In this document: positions 52,436-64,000 of the stretch, one piece after another
How the letters are laid out: every line of letters begins with the position of its first letter
Numbering within the stretch: the first letter of the stretch is position 1
Made by a program: the position numbers and the translations under genes
Source of the DNA: Polyporus tsugae
Taxonomy: Eukaryota; Basidiomycota; Agaricomycetes; Polyporales; Polyporaceae
Direction of reading: 5' to 3'
Length of the DNA stretch: 64,000 nt
Assembly: GCA_024305745.1 (NCBI GenBank)
Contig: JAHRBS010000006.1
Location: 1,490,501 to 1,554,500, forward strand
Notes under the pieces: model-generated
What the model was told of the DNA's origin: nothing
The model's database searches: none
Seen by the model: the letters and a program-made list of their open reading frames with translations, nothing else

Positions 52436-54514
52436 CTAGCCCACTCTGGCGTATTCTTCGACGACCTTCTTGACGAGCTCGACATCCGCGCCCTCAACAT
52501 CGATTACCCTGCGCTCACGCTCGAGTAGGCCGTTGAACTCTAGCGGAAGCACGTCGCGCTCGAAATCGAATGCCGGCACGCCGTCGAGAGCACGCGTGAC
52601 TGCCTCGGAGAACTTCGCGGGGTGCGCAGTCGAAAGTACGATTTGACGGACGTGACCTGGGCTAATATTTCCCAGATTATTGTCAGTAACATTTGCAATC
52701 CAGCAACTTGTTGAGGACGACTACATACTTGCTGGGTGCGACCATGCGCGCAACGTGGAGACCGACGGCAGTGTGTGGGTCCGCGGTGTACTTCGCCATG
52801 CCGAAGTAAAACCTGATCGTCTCGAGTGTCTCCTCGTCGGTCGCCCTCTCCGCGAAGAAATCAGCGCGTGCGCGCTCGAGGACCTCCGCGGGCACCTGTA
52901 CTCGCCCATCGCTCTTCACCTTCCCCATCCACTCTGCGATCGTCGCGCCTGCGCCCCTCCTCCGCGCGGCATCGTCAGACTCCTTCGAGGTGTCGTACAC
53001 AAGATACCACAGCAGCCGCTCAAAGTTGCTCGATACGAGGATATCCATCGCGGGACTGAGCGTCTCCTTCACCCCGCTCGCGTCCGAGGTGCCTGCCGCA
53101 GGGGCTGGCGCGCCGGACGAATCGACCTTCTCGTATGCGCCGCTTTTCCAGAAACGTGCGAGGATGTCGTTGGCATTCGTTGCGATGCCCAGCCGCCCGA
53201 TAGGCAGCCCCATGCGCTTCGCGTAGTATCCCGCGAGGATGTCGCCGAAGTTACCGGTCGGGACGACGTACTGGATCTCGAGGGCCGGGTCCGCGACCTG
53301 CCGCTTGATGTGGAAGTACGAGAGGAAGTAGTAAATGGTCTGCGCGAGGATCCGGGCCCAGTTGATCGAATTCACCGCGCCGAGCCGGTGGGTCGCGTTG
53401 AACTCCCGGTCGCCGAAGAGCGCCTTGACGACGTCCTGTGCGGAGATGACGGGTGAGAGGTTAAGGTACAGGGCCAGGGACGGGAGACGTACCTGACAGT
53501 CATCGAAGGTGCCTTTGACGGCAAGGTTGTGCACGTTGGGGTCCGTCACCGTGGTCATTTGCGCTTCTTGGATAGGAGAGACGCGGCCCTTCGGATGCAG
53601 GATGAAAATGGAGACGTTCGCCTTATTTCGAAGACCATAGATTGCGGCGCTGTGGTGAGAAGAGTTGGTTACTGTAGGGACGTCTTTTCCTGAACGTAAG
53701 CGGAAGGATGCATTAAATCCGCGGCGAGAAGGAAGGTACCAGCGGCGGGCCCGAAATCAGGGGGAGACTCTGTGCCCTGAACAGCGTCCGCGGGTTCGAA
53801 AAAGGACCCACAATTGGATAACCTTGAACACCAGCTCACTGGGCAGGATCCTCAGATGACAAAATGTGGGATGTCGTCAAGGCTTCACGATACTATGGTG
53901 ACTTTCCGCGTTTCAAAAAGAAGAAATCGCGGAACAAGGGAGAGGTGGAGTTGGGCGTAGAGAAGACATGATTTCATTCAGAGGATAAAGCTCACCTTCC
54001 TGTGTCTCCGCTCGTCGCACCCACAACTGTCAACTTCTCTGGCTTCTCACCAGGCGCTATGCGTTGGTTCCTCCTCTTGAGGAAGAACTCGAACAGGTTT
54101 CCGAGGAGCTGAAGCGCGACGTCCTTGAACGCGAATGTAGGACCATGAAAAAGCTCAAGCACGTAAGTAGTGTCTGTGAGCTTCTTCAGTGGAGTGATCT
54201 CGGGGTGCCGGAACGTGCTGTAGGATCGTTCGACGAGTTGTCGCAGGTCGGCCTTGGAGATCTCGTCGGATGTAACATAGAGAGACAAGATTTCGACAGC
54301 GATATCCACGAAGGAGTAGTCTTTCCACGTAGTTTGCCAATCCACAGGAAGGGATGGAATGTGTTCAGGGATATAGAGGCCGCCATCCGGGGCGAGACCA
54401 GCGAGGACTGTCTGGGAATATGTCGTTCAGAATGGGAATAGATCTCTTCAGGGAAGGATCGACCTCTTCAAAAGACAGGAGTTGGCCTACGCCGCGGGTA
54501 GAGAAGTACTTCAT
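52436..54514 (-). CDS. THR4: Threonine synthase
   Basis: Last enzyme of threonine biosynthesis; converts O-phosphohomoserine to threonine with PLP in the cytosol. The start exon reads MKYFSTRGVGQLLSFEE from ATG 54514, the standard N-terminus, then TVLAGLAPDGGLYIPEHIPS. The PLP lysine lies in ELFHGPTFAFKDVALQLLGN, and VVGATSGDTGRSAAIYGLR binds the cofactor phosphate. VNSINWARILAQTIYYF, VPTGNFGDILAGYYAKRMGL and IATNANDILARFW follow. An Ala/Pro/Ser insert (SSGAPAPAAGTSDASG) precedes LSPAMDILVSSNFERLLWYL. The C-terminus is NISPGHVRQIVLSTAHPAKF through EEYARVG. The intron between GATSGDTG and SAAIYG is about 345 nt, long for this genome. Motifs and length fit fungal THR4 throughout. Confidence 0.96.
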
Positions 54515-55123
54515 GTTGGTGGTCGAGGACAAGATAGTCGAACTCGAGTCACAGCCGTCGGCCAAGTCCATCATCACGACCCTGGCGCCTGCAACGTTTC
54601 TCCGAGTTCTGCCATCGTCTATCGGCGTGTGCAACTTGCAACTTCAAGTTCGCGCCGTCTATGTGAGTAGCGACTGGGTTAAAGGGATAGAAGAAAGTTC
54701 ATGAACACACAGGGTCGTGCCAAGACGCATTTCATGGCTTCAGCCCACTCACGAGGTAAATAGGGCCCCATCCTCATACTTTAATTCCTCCTTCGCATCC
54801 TGATTTACCGCCTTTGTGGTAGTATTTAATAGGGTTGCTTCACAAACTTGCGGACCGAGAGCCTATTCTAGCCCATGAGAGACTGCGCTCTCGTGTCAAA
54901 CGCGAGGCAACAGGTTCCGTCAAGCTGCTGATGACGAGTTTACCACCTTAAGCCCAATAATGAATACTAGAGAACCATACTCATGGTATGAGCTCCATGT
55001 GTCGTGCAGCAACCGCATTGTATAAATGCCCACCGGTGAGTGATGTTACTTCGCACAAGTTTCGTCCCATCCTTTCGCCTTTCAACTCAACAACACCCGT
55101 AATCGCTGTTTTTCAGTTGCCAA
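54515..55123. promoter_or_regulatory. Divergent intergenic region of THR4 and the HET gene
   Basis: 609 nt between two divergent start codons. It must contain both promoters. No specific site was identified; pyrimidine-rich stretches occur shortly before ATG 55124. Confidence 0.4.
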
Positions 55124-58100
55124 ATGGTCCATAGTCCTTTTCAGGGTCTCGGAAGAAAATTCTCCTGTGTGTTCCAGCGTATAGCGTGCGGAGACGTTGA
55201 TCAGGTACAAGAGCCTCAAAGGTGAGTCTGCCTCTGGTGACGCTAATCGCGTTATCTCCACCCACATCATCTTTCAGGCCGAGCAAACTGCCCCCTCTTC
55301 CTCAGAGGCCAGAACAGGGCGGTACTGCGACCGTATCTCTGTCTAAGGAGGGTGAGCCGGCCGACAATAAACAAACCCCGAGCCCAATACGCCTTTCTTG
55401 GGCTCAGATCATACCCGAGTCCCTCGAATTCTTCGTTGACCCGTCCCATCCCCACTTCCACCTTTACCAATCGCTCATCGACTACATCCGATCTACATAC
55501 TCCCCCTCTTCCCTGGCCAGCTCATCATTTGCCACGTGGAAGTATTTGTTGGAGCACCACCCACCCTTCGGCACCCTTGTCAATCTCCTCGCGGATCGGT
55601 ATAGTCTCCCAGAGGAACCGATCGATGCTGTGGACCTTGGCCTTTCCCCGAGCTCCACTATCGACTTCATTCTCCTCGGTCTGATTCATGTCGTCCGGGA
55701 GAGTCGTCGTGTAGCAGCCTCTGGTGTTCTCTATTATGCGATCGATAGCGTGCGCGGGCACGTTCGGGGGGCTGCGCGGCACATGGAACTGTACCAAGCC
55801 GCTCTGTTGGACTTCCTTCGGCCCATGTGGGAGTACGAGTGCCGGGCGCGGCGGGAGATGAAGTCGTCACCCATGCCTTGGAGTAGGATTTCGAAAGATG
55901 AGAAACCGCCAGTAGAGATGTCTTCAGGTGCGTAAGATACGATCGTTTTTCAAGTGCGCATACTCATATAACCTTACTAGAACTCACCGTGTTGATCATA
56001 CCTCCGGAAATTGTGTCGATGGACGACAATCACCCCAGGTTTCGGGCCTCGAGAACGCGTTTTGGTCACCCGCTCGACATTCCGTGGTTTGGCAGTATCC
56101 AGGACGGTTACCCCTTTTCCCCCACGCTGTCCAGCTACGTGAAGATCCGCCGCAGGAACTCAACTCCCAGCCTGCGCGACGATGTTGCTGTGTGGCTTGG
56201 GGCGATGACTTTCGGTCTCCTTGAGATCGTGACGCATCACAAAGTCTCCGAGGTGGATCTTCTATCCCTGGGCCCCGGTGAGGAAACCCGCGTGCTGTCC
56301 GGTACTCGTCTTGAGCGGTTCCTCCTCACGTGGAATCACCATATGCACGAGTGCATGCAACACGGGACGTTCGACCAGGAGGTCCACCGTATCCAAGGCC
56401 GCCAACTCGGCTCCGTGCTCAATCAAGCACTTGCTGCTCTCGACGAAGAGGGTCTGCAGGGCACAAGTCTCATGCTTCGAGCCGGGTTCCCTGTCGAAGT
56501 GCAAGTTGACGTTCTCGGTACTTTGACGCTTGCCATCGGGACGCTCTGCAACTATGCCCTCTCCATCTGGCACGGTATCCCAGAGATAGACTACATCTCT
56601 AAGCAGCTCCACGACACGACGCGCTACTTCCACCGGCACACCAAACAGATGTGCAGGCGGGTCATGTTGCTCGCTGGTTGGTGTCCGTACCTCGTTTCGA
56701 CGCCGTTCCTCACCAGCATCGATGAGCTGGCCCTGCTCTCTCATATGGTCCGCGAGAAGCCGTTCATCCGCAACGCCCCCGACGAGCACGCCAAATGCAC
56801 GGACTCTACCTGTGCTCTATACACTATCGACCTTGCGACCTACTCCGCGCGCCACGTCGATCCCCATTGCCACTGCGCCAATGTCACGCCTGCTCTCCAG
56901 GACATCACGAAGCTCCTCTCCGAGGGTGGCTCCGAGTCCAGCGCGGTCCCTGTCGTCGTCTGGGACGGTATGCGGCTGCGTGTCCGGCCTGCCATCGAAG
57001 GACAATACGCCGCGATCTCGCACGTATGGGCCGACGGACTCGGCGGCTCCCCTGAGGTCGGCCTGCCTGCCTGCCAAATCGCGCGGCTGGCCGCGCTCGC
57101 GAAGGAGGCGATTCCGGATACAGGGGCATTCTGGATGGACTCGCTATGCGTGCCGCGCGAAGCTGGCCTGCGTTCCCGCGCGCTTATCCTGCTGCCGAAG
57201 ACGTACAAGGAGGCGGCGAAGGTGCTCGTGCTCGACGCGTGTGTCCGCGCGCAGTGCACGAAGGACCGACCGTGGGAGGAGAACCTATTCCACATCGTCA
57301 TGTCTGGGTGGGCGCGGCGCGTGTGGACCGCGCAGGAAGGAGCCTTGGCGCGCCGACTTTTGTTCGAGTTTTCGAATGGGATGGTAGATGTTACCGACCG
57401 ACTATGCGCTGACGAACATTCGGTGGCGCTCCACACGCCGAAGGCGGGCAAGGCGCCACTTACCAACGCCAGTGGCCCCGACGGCAGGATCGGACGCCCC
57501 GAATTCAACATGGCCTCGCTATACCGATCGTGCTTCAGCCTCGTCACGCTCCGCGCCGCATACCAAAACGATCCGAACCGTCAGTGCACGATCGACGAGG
57601 TCATCGATCTTGTACGCCATCGGACGGGGACGCAGCCCGACGATGAGAGTACAGCACTCGCAGGACTGCTTCCTGTCAACATCGATGCCCTTCTCTCTAT
57701 TTCCGGTCCCGGCGCGGCAGAACAGCGCATGAAAGCGTCCCTCCTGCAACTGCACGATATCCCTCACCGTCTCCCCATGCTCCAGAAGCCGCGGCTCAAC
57801 CTCCCTAGCTTCCGATGGGCCCCGCGCAGCTTCACCGGCGCGGGCGAGCGCATGGGTGGCGCAGACCGCACCGCAATCTGTACCGCCGAGGGTCTCTTGG
57901 CGGAGTACTCACTCGCGCGGTTCGAGTCTGCGGTAGCGATCCCGCCGCTGTGCGTGCAAGGCCTTAAGGACACGTTCAAGATCGCGATCACCCAGCAAGG
58001 CTCGACGTGCATCTACGAGGCGTTCTTGAGCATGCCGATGGAGCATTACCGTTCCGGGGTCGCGGGCCTCCCTCTATCCGTCGACGGCCTCATCTTCACG

Positions 58101-58355
58101 CATGTGGACCTGCCGAAGGACTCCCGCATCATTTCCTGCGCGGCGGTCGCATTGCGTCCGGGAGAAGCTCAGTCGGAGGATGGGGTCGAGAAGGATGCGC
58201 TGAAGTGCGACTACGTCGCTTCGGTCGAGTTTTGGTGCTCGAGTGATGCTGAAGGCCTTGTGGAACCCAGGGCGCAGATGATAGCGGCAGCACCTGATGT
58301 ATATGGGTTATACAAGATGGGTAGCCTGGTTCGCGCGAAGGTACTATTGCGATGA
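55124..58355 (+). CDS. HET-domain protein, 1040 aa
   Basis: Exons 55124-55221, 55278-55927 and 55981-58355 join in phase to 1040 residues. The HET domain spans about 590-740: YAAISHVWADGLG, then LPACQIARLAALA, FWMDSLCVPREAG, LPKTYKEAAKVLVLDACVRA and WARRVWTAQEGALARRLLFE. This is the subgroup with AISHVWxDGLG and xIDxLCVP rather than the short WIDTCCIDK type. The N-terminal 590 residues and the last 300 are not recognised; they include a Cys/His cluster (CTDSTCALYT with HVDPHCHCANVT) just before the domain. HET domains act in fungal allorecognition and can trigger death when activated by a partner. No NACHT, WD40 or other partner gene is adjacent. ATG 55124 gives MVHSPFQGLGRKF. Confidence 0.88.
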
Positions 58356-58796
58356 CGCGCGGATCACTGATCGCATTGACTTCCCTCGATGTCAATTCCC
58401 GTATACCTACGCTTTGTTAGTATTAACACCTTTCGAGACTGAGCATGCAATAGTACTATATCCTATATGGCGTACTGCATGATTGTGCGTTGGGATGTCG
58501 ACAGTTGAGGGAGATCGAGTTGCTCGGCCATTCAATCTATGCTAAGAGGCACTACGTGCGGACCCTTCCCGGAATTAACAACACGCTATACAACACCTCT
58601 TCAATATTATGAAGCCCTTGGTGAGGTCACCAATGAATATATTGTTCATGCAAAGCGCTCCCTCTTCCAGGGCCCTACGTCGAAGAGTGTGTCACGTAGC
58701 ACCGAAGACCGCTGCTTGTGGATGCCATCGTAGAAGTCGAGGCGACGAATACGGTGAGCCTGCGGATATAGGAGATCGAATTCTTCCGTAGATATA
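58356..58796. other. Intergenic stretch, nothing recognised
   Basis: Between the HET gene stop and the F-box pseudogene; probably the HET 3' UTR plus decayed sequence. Confidence 0.45.
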
Positions 58797-59145
58797 TAGA
58801 TGCGGCGCATATCGACGTCTATTGTAGCAGGATCGGAACGTGTGAGAGCAGCTTGGTGCCTGAGGAGGTCGGCCCATTTCCATGAAGCGCTACATGCTCG
58901 GCGTAGCTAGCGCGACATCGCGCCAGTAACGACATACTAGCATGAGCTTCATCCAAGCAGCGTTATCCATGTCCTTCGCTTGCGGCCGTCCGAGCGATAC
59001 GAGTCCTTCGAGGGACACGAGAAAGAAGATGCGAATGAGAAGCTCGTTCGGTAGCAGGTTGATAGGGAGGGATCGATTCGACAAGTGGGCCGCTGCGAGT
59101 CGCTCGCGGTCGACCTTAATCTGTTCCTGTACTGCTAGTGTTTCG
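58797..59145 (-). pseudogene. F-box gene relic (N-terminal part)
   Basis: The minus strand reads ETLAVQEQIKVDRERLAAAH, then SLPINLLPNELLIRIFFLVS and AWMKLMLVCRYWRDVALATP. This parallels the F-box region of the gene at 38921 (VNRLPNELLVSIF, QWMKLILVCHYWRDVAYASP). TAG at 58890-58892 replaces the conserved Trp of PSMWRF. A frameshift follows, after which TRSDPATIDVDM matches SSPATIDVSF of the intact gene. No downstream LRR-like part remains at this place. Two different disabling changes show it is a pseudogene. Confidence 0.88.
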
Positions 59146-60941
59146 GTGGGGTGAGTGGAGTTTATGTTCTAAAGAGCGGAGAGCTCTGTGGCCTTGTAGG
59201 AGTCGTTTGACCGTGGTGAGCTGTGGCATTGCTCAAGCTGATCACGGGTTGAAAGTAACGCTAATTCCACGTGAGTAGTTGTCTCACTGCAGGGATACCG
59301 GCGTATACCTGACAATTTTAGGTCTTCGTGAGGCTTTCTGCGAGAGACGATGGACAACCACGTCAAGGTTGAGTTCAAGCTGCGGTTGATAAGTTGCTAT
59401 ACTTAGTACTGAATCACCGTCAGGAGTCTTGTTTCAACTGACCTGGTGTACGATCCCTCGTCACATACATCTAACGCGAATGCCTAGACTTGAATTGTGC
59501 GACAGACGGCGAATGGTACTGGACAATGTTTGATCTGCGGGCCCGAGTGAGTGACAGTCCCAAACTTGCACTGTCTGCCACTGCTCTGTCACACTTGCAT
59601 GAAGTCGCGTAGCCGTAAAGTGTAATAGTTGCTCTATTTCTCTTCTTCCTAGACTCAGATCCTGGTCGAAATCGTGCTGTTGACCTCAAGGAATGGGGAA
59701 GCACGCTGGCAAGCTCCGTGGCAGGGCTCGAAGGTCATTCCCTGGTCTTGCAGGTCAGCGCTACGTCGGCGACGCCATTTATCGCAAGTTAATGAGATCG
59801 ACTTCGTTAATTCTAGTCAAGACCGGGAGGATCTCACCGAATCTGGTGGGGGACATGGCAGTAACGCTGTCGGCAGACTGGTCGTCGATAATGAGGTCGT
59901 CATGCGTGTTGGCGTAATAGATGGATTGTACAGAGATGTGAAGAAACATGGGAGAGGAACCTGGAGGTGACATGCGCCCGGTGGCCTTCGACGGCGAGTG
60001 AAGTGGTACAAAGCCAACGTACGGAGTTTCTTTGCGACAGAACTTGTGTGTCAAATGCCTGATGATGAAGTCGAGACAGTAGACATCCACGGACCATGTG
60101 AATGCCGAGTCGTCCTTCTTGTTTGTAGCCCGCCATCATCAGAAAGTACGGTTCAGTGTGGCCGATGGTGTTCAAAATGTTGTGACGGTGGACGGACGCC
60201 ATGGAAACTTGTCGTGTAGCGGGACGATGTTAACGTTCAAGGGCGTGGCGTCCACCAAAAGTAAGGATTCGAAATCGCAATCGCAATCGCATGAATATGC
60301 TTCCTCCGTCATGAGGTCCACTTGTGATGCGACGCCGTGAACGACTGGCATGTTGGGCTCCATGGGCATGGTCCACACGCGGTAAACGGGAATTCGAAAC
60401 CTGCAGATCACACATGAACATACGATTGCATGGCTGTCGCATGTCTAAAGCACGCACCTGTGATCTACTTTCCTGTGCAGCAACTATGCATCGTCCTTCG
60501 AGGTCATTTCCGGATCCTTAGCCAGGTAAAGGTTGATGCGCGACACCGAACTTACTGGGATTCACTGTCGGTCGGAGGATTTTTCACTGGTCGTCTTACC
60601 GATACGACGTCTGCACGGCGAGGATCTTCTGCGGTTTCTATCTCTGACAACGTGCAGAACACGACTTGTGGGGAGTGGTAGTTGTCAGGGAATGTGTCTC
60701 ATCGCCACTGCGACGTCGGGCGGGCGGGCGTCTACAGCTTGTTCAACGTCGGCTCTGACGACGACCAACCCCACTCCCTCATTTCCCCAATCCCAGCCAA
60801 CTCCGCGTCCATCTTTCCCCCGCAATCTCCTTTCTTTCTTGCTGTGATCCTGGCTGGCCAACCGCCTTTATACCACCCTTCCTCACCTCGACGATCCCAA
60901 CATTCCCAACCACCCTCCGTCAACCCAGCATCCCACACTCG
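59146..60941. other. Gene-poor stretch with possible decayed coding remnants on the minus strand
   Basis: Minus-strand frames 60172-60411 (IPVYRVWTMPMEPNMPVVHG) and 59779-60090 (DDQSADSVTAMSPTRFGEIL then LTRINEVDLINLR) have coding-like composition. The latter recalls the C-terminal LRR-like part of mushroom F-box proteins. They are in different frames with stops between, so at best a decayed gene is present. The last 200 bases before 60942 should hold the promoter of the F-box/WD40 gene. Confidence 0.35.
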
Positions 60942-63398
60942 ATGGCCCAACCCGAGTCATCGTCGCATCTCCCGATTCCCTTTCCAACGTACCACCATCA
61001 CGCTGACGAAGACGACGTGCTCTCCGACCACACCCCGGACGGGTATGCGACCCCGCGCTTCAGCCATCTCCTCAACTCCGTCCTAGGCTCCCCATATCTG
61101 ACCACCGCGGACCTCCCCAGCGACGTCGACACCGCCTATGCGCCCAGCACCACCTTGGCCATGGCAGCGGACGACAGTGCCGCAGTAACGGGCTATGACT
61201 ACGACGGTGACGACATGGAGACCGTCGACGGCGCGTTCGCCTCTGTCCGCCGCTCTTTGACCGTCACCCGCCCCACATCCCCAACCCCAAGCTTCCGGAC
61301 AGACACGTTCTCTATCGTAGACTGGAATCCGGAGGCATACAGCTCCCTGCTCCCCGGCAATGGCGACCGCACCCCGCGCTGCTCGATGGCCTTCATTCCT
61401 TCCGGGCGGCGCACCATCTCGGGGTACCCCAGCTGTTGGAACGCCCGCTCGAACACCCCTGCACCGTCCCCCATCAAATCGTCTAGGAGCATGAACATCG
61501 GCATGGGCTTTATTCCAAAGATATGGGATGCGTTGAGGGAGGGGTCGCCCGGTAAGCGCATGCGCCGCCGTCCTGGTATCCCGTCGTGGCGAGATGCGGC
61601 CGAGCTGGAGTACCACTCGGATGGGTCCATCGACTATGCGAGCTTGGACCCTCTGGACGGCGAGGAGGGGGAGCTGATCGACGACGAGGCGTGCTTCATC
61701 GACGTCCGTGCGATCACCGGGATGGACATTGTGTCGCACTTGCCACTCGAGCTTGCCCTCCATCTGTTAACGTTTTTGGATCTCCCTTCCATCCTTGCCT
61801 GTCTGCGCGTTTCCAGGTGCGTTGCGTGCTGTTGCGTTCTGCAGACAGAATCTTTAACCCGAAGCAGGAATTGGAATCATCTGGCACGCGACAACTCGAT
61901 ATGGCGTGTGCTCTTCTCTCTGAGGGAGCCGGACGGATGGCGCGTCGACCTGCGCAGGGCACCCCGCGATATCATGTATCCTTCGCTGAGGATACCCCCC
62001 TCGATGGCACCCGCCCCTCTGGAACTCAACTGGCACCACTTGTATCGCAATCGGCAGGAACTTGACCGCCGCTGGTCCAACTACCCCAGTGCGGGTTTGA
62101 GTGCGGACCTAAGCGACGACGCACCCATGGAGAAGGAGTTGCCGAGGGCTTACGAGCCCAAGGTCATGCGCATTGGCGGGCACAGCGACAGGTGCGTTTC
62201 GTTGGCTCATCGGCAAATGTTTAACCCTTTAACCGACACCTTTCCCTTTCAGTGTATATTGCTTAGAGTTTGACTCGTCGCGCATTGTGACCGGCTCGCG
62301 CGATCGGACGATCAAGGTATGGAGCCTGAAGACGGGCAAGTGCCTCGCGACGTTCGCTGGCCACCGCGGGAGTGTGCTCTGCCTCAAGTTCGACCGCGAC
62401 TGGGACATTCTCGACGACGTCGCGAACGATATGGATATGAGCGTGCGCGCACGCACGCCGCGAAGGGGCTTCATGGTGAGCGGCTCGAGCGACTGCACCG
62501 TCGCCGTGTGGGACCTGTACGCCCATCCGCCGGTCGTTCCCGGCGGGGACGCGCTGATCACGGGAGAGGTGCGGAAGGTGCTCCGGGCGCATGGGGGAGG
62601 TGTGCTCGATCTGAGGATCGACGGGCAGTGGATCGTCAGCTGGTAAGTTACGTTTGAAGAGCGCTCTGTGAAGTGAAGTAACGGCTGATTACATTTGGGG
62701 ATGCAGCTCGAAGGATGCTTTGATCAGAGTCTGGGATAGGAACACCCTCCAGCTGCACTGCACTTTAAATGGGCACGAGGGTCCTGTGAACGCAGTGGGC
62801 TTGCAAGGCAACAGGGTGGTGAGCGCGAGTGGGGACGGGAAGATGATCCTTTGGGACGTCGCCAGTGGGCAGCGCATGAGGACGCTCGAGGGGCATGATC
62901 GGGGTCTTGCTTGCATCGAATTCAAGGTGTGTGCGGCGTCGTCATCTTATTACGTGTCCACATTGTGTACTTATTGGCTGCTTTCCTCGCATGCAGGACA
63001 ATCTAATCGTGTCTGGCTCAAACGACTGCAAGATCAAGGTGTGGGACGCGAACACTGGCGTGTGCCTCCGCACGCTGACTGGCCACGACTACCTCGTCCG
63101 CGCGCTGTCGTTCGATCCGCGGAGCGGACGGCTCGTGAGCGGGAGCTACGACAAGACGGTCAAGGTGTGGGACCTGCACTCGGGCAAGATGTTGCGCGAG
63201 TTCCGCGGATGCCATGTGAGCCACATCTTCGACGTTAAGTTCGACCACTGTCGAATCGTAAGGTATGTGGGACATGGCTTTGCGAGATTGGTGGACATAA
63301 AGGGCTAATTGATACATGTGTTTTGCAGTACTTCGCACGACAGGAAGATCGTCGTGCTTGATTTCTCCGAGGGACTGGATACAACGCTTTTCGTCTGA
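60942..63398 (+). CDS. F-box/WD40-repeat protein, SCF-type substrate receptor
   Basis: Six exons (60942-61816, 61868-62191, 62253-62642, 62707-62926, 62997-63262, 63329-63398) join in phase to 714 residues. The first 260 residues are Ser/Pro/Asp-rich and disordered. The F-box is MDIVSHLPLELALHLLTFLD with SILACLRVSRNWNHLARDNS and IWRVLF (about 263-315). Seven WD repeats follow from about 395, with VTGSRDRTIKVW, VSGSSDCTVAVWDL, VSCSKDALIRVWD, VSASGDGKMILWDV, VSGSNDCKIKVWD, VSGSYDKTVKVWDL and STSHDRKIVVLDF. The layout is that of Cdc4, Met30 and beta-TrCP, which bind phosphorylated targets and pass them to the SCF ubiquitin ligase. Which of these is closest cannot be decided by eye. The long insert in repeat 2 (DILDDVANDMDMSVRART) is unusual. 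Confidence 0.93.
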
Positions 63399-64000
63399 TC
63401 CCGATCTCGAAGACCGGAAGACCCTCGGTGACAGCCAACAGCTACCCTATCACGACCTAATGGATACACACCCTCATTTCACGACCGATACGTTCCGCCA
63501 TGTCCATTCTCATTCTTTCTCATTCCTTTCGTTTCTTTGTTCACCGTTGTCTTTTTCCGCGTCACACTGTTCTCGTACATACTCGTTCCCGTTTCCGTTT
63601 TCTCCGTTAATCATGAATCTGTTCCACTTTTTATGACCTATTCTCACTTCGCGCTACCCACGATACCCCCTGCATCGTCATCATCATCCCACACTGTCCT
63701 TATTTCCCGTTTATTATTTATGTACACCTTTACCGCCCACTGGATGAGGAGAGTGTTGTCTGTAGGATTGATCTGTATTCCGCTATATGGTGTACCATTA
63801 TCGCCCCGTCCACATGAGTCCTTTGCGAATGAGTCTCTGCATTCTGACGTTGTCAACCACGTTTAGTTTGATCCCCACGGTTTTTTTAATACATTCGCGA
63901 CTATACTGGGGCCCTTTTTGTTGGTCTGCCACACTATGTACAGTACGATCAGCGATCCCCCAGGAACCTGGAACAGTGGTGGTTCAGTAGATGCGCTCAT
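63399..64000. other. 3' flank, nothing recognised
   Basis: Pyrimidine-rich sequence after the F-box/WD40 stop, presumably 3' UTR and spacer; no further gene before the window ends. Confidence 0.5.

Overview
The window is nuclear DNA of a filamentous basidiomycete, most likely an Agaricomycete; Polyporales is a guess from overall gene style. The evidence is many short GT-AG introns (mostly 45-70 nt), GC-rich coding sequence, and a typical gene set: an OPT peptide transporter, a membrane-anchored pepsin-like protease, F-box families, HET-domain genes and Ty1/copia elements. All coordinates come from reading the sequence by eye. Exon junctions were checked for phase where stated, and family calls rest on motifs rather than database searches.

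Layout. 1-5.4 kb: the 3' end of an alpha/beta-hydrolase gene, a stray F-box-gene fragment, a broken IRE1-type kinase gene without a sensor domain, and a Ser/Thr-rich two-TM protein. 6.6-7.0 kb: a HET-domain relic. 7.5-10.7 kb: an OPT transporter with about 15 exons. 13.6-16.8 kb: a small acidic nuclear-type protein and an aspartic peptidase. 17.9-24.1 kb: a dense housekeeping block with an Asterix/PAT10-like ER protein (four short exons), an acidic unknown protein divergent from Mediator subunit MED7, and an acyl-CoA synthetase ending in a peroxisomal AKL signal.

25.1-37.9 kb is a nested retrotransposon island. An outer copia element lies on the minus strand, with 534-bp LTRs differing at two sites. 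It was split between integrase and reverse transcriptase by a younger plus-strand copia element of 6367 bp. The younger element has identical 327-bp LTRs, a 5-bp target duplication and one uninterrupted 1794-codon Gag-Pol frame. Both carry the same 14-nt primer-binding site, complementary to the anticodon stem-loop of initiator tRNA-Met, which indicates half-tRNA priming of the copia/Ty5 kind. The outer copy also has two damaged catalytic or binding residues.

38.9-63.4 kb: an F-box protein, a long low-complexity coiled-coil protein, a Ser/Thr kinase with degenerate ATP-site motifs, threonine synthase (THR4), a 1040-aa HET-domain protein, an F-box pseudogene related to the 38.9-kb gene, and an F-box/WD40 SCF-type substrate receptor. 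Apart from the divergent pairs there is no evident shared pathway. The recurring accessory theme is turnover of F-box and HET genes beside retroelements.
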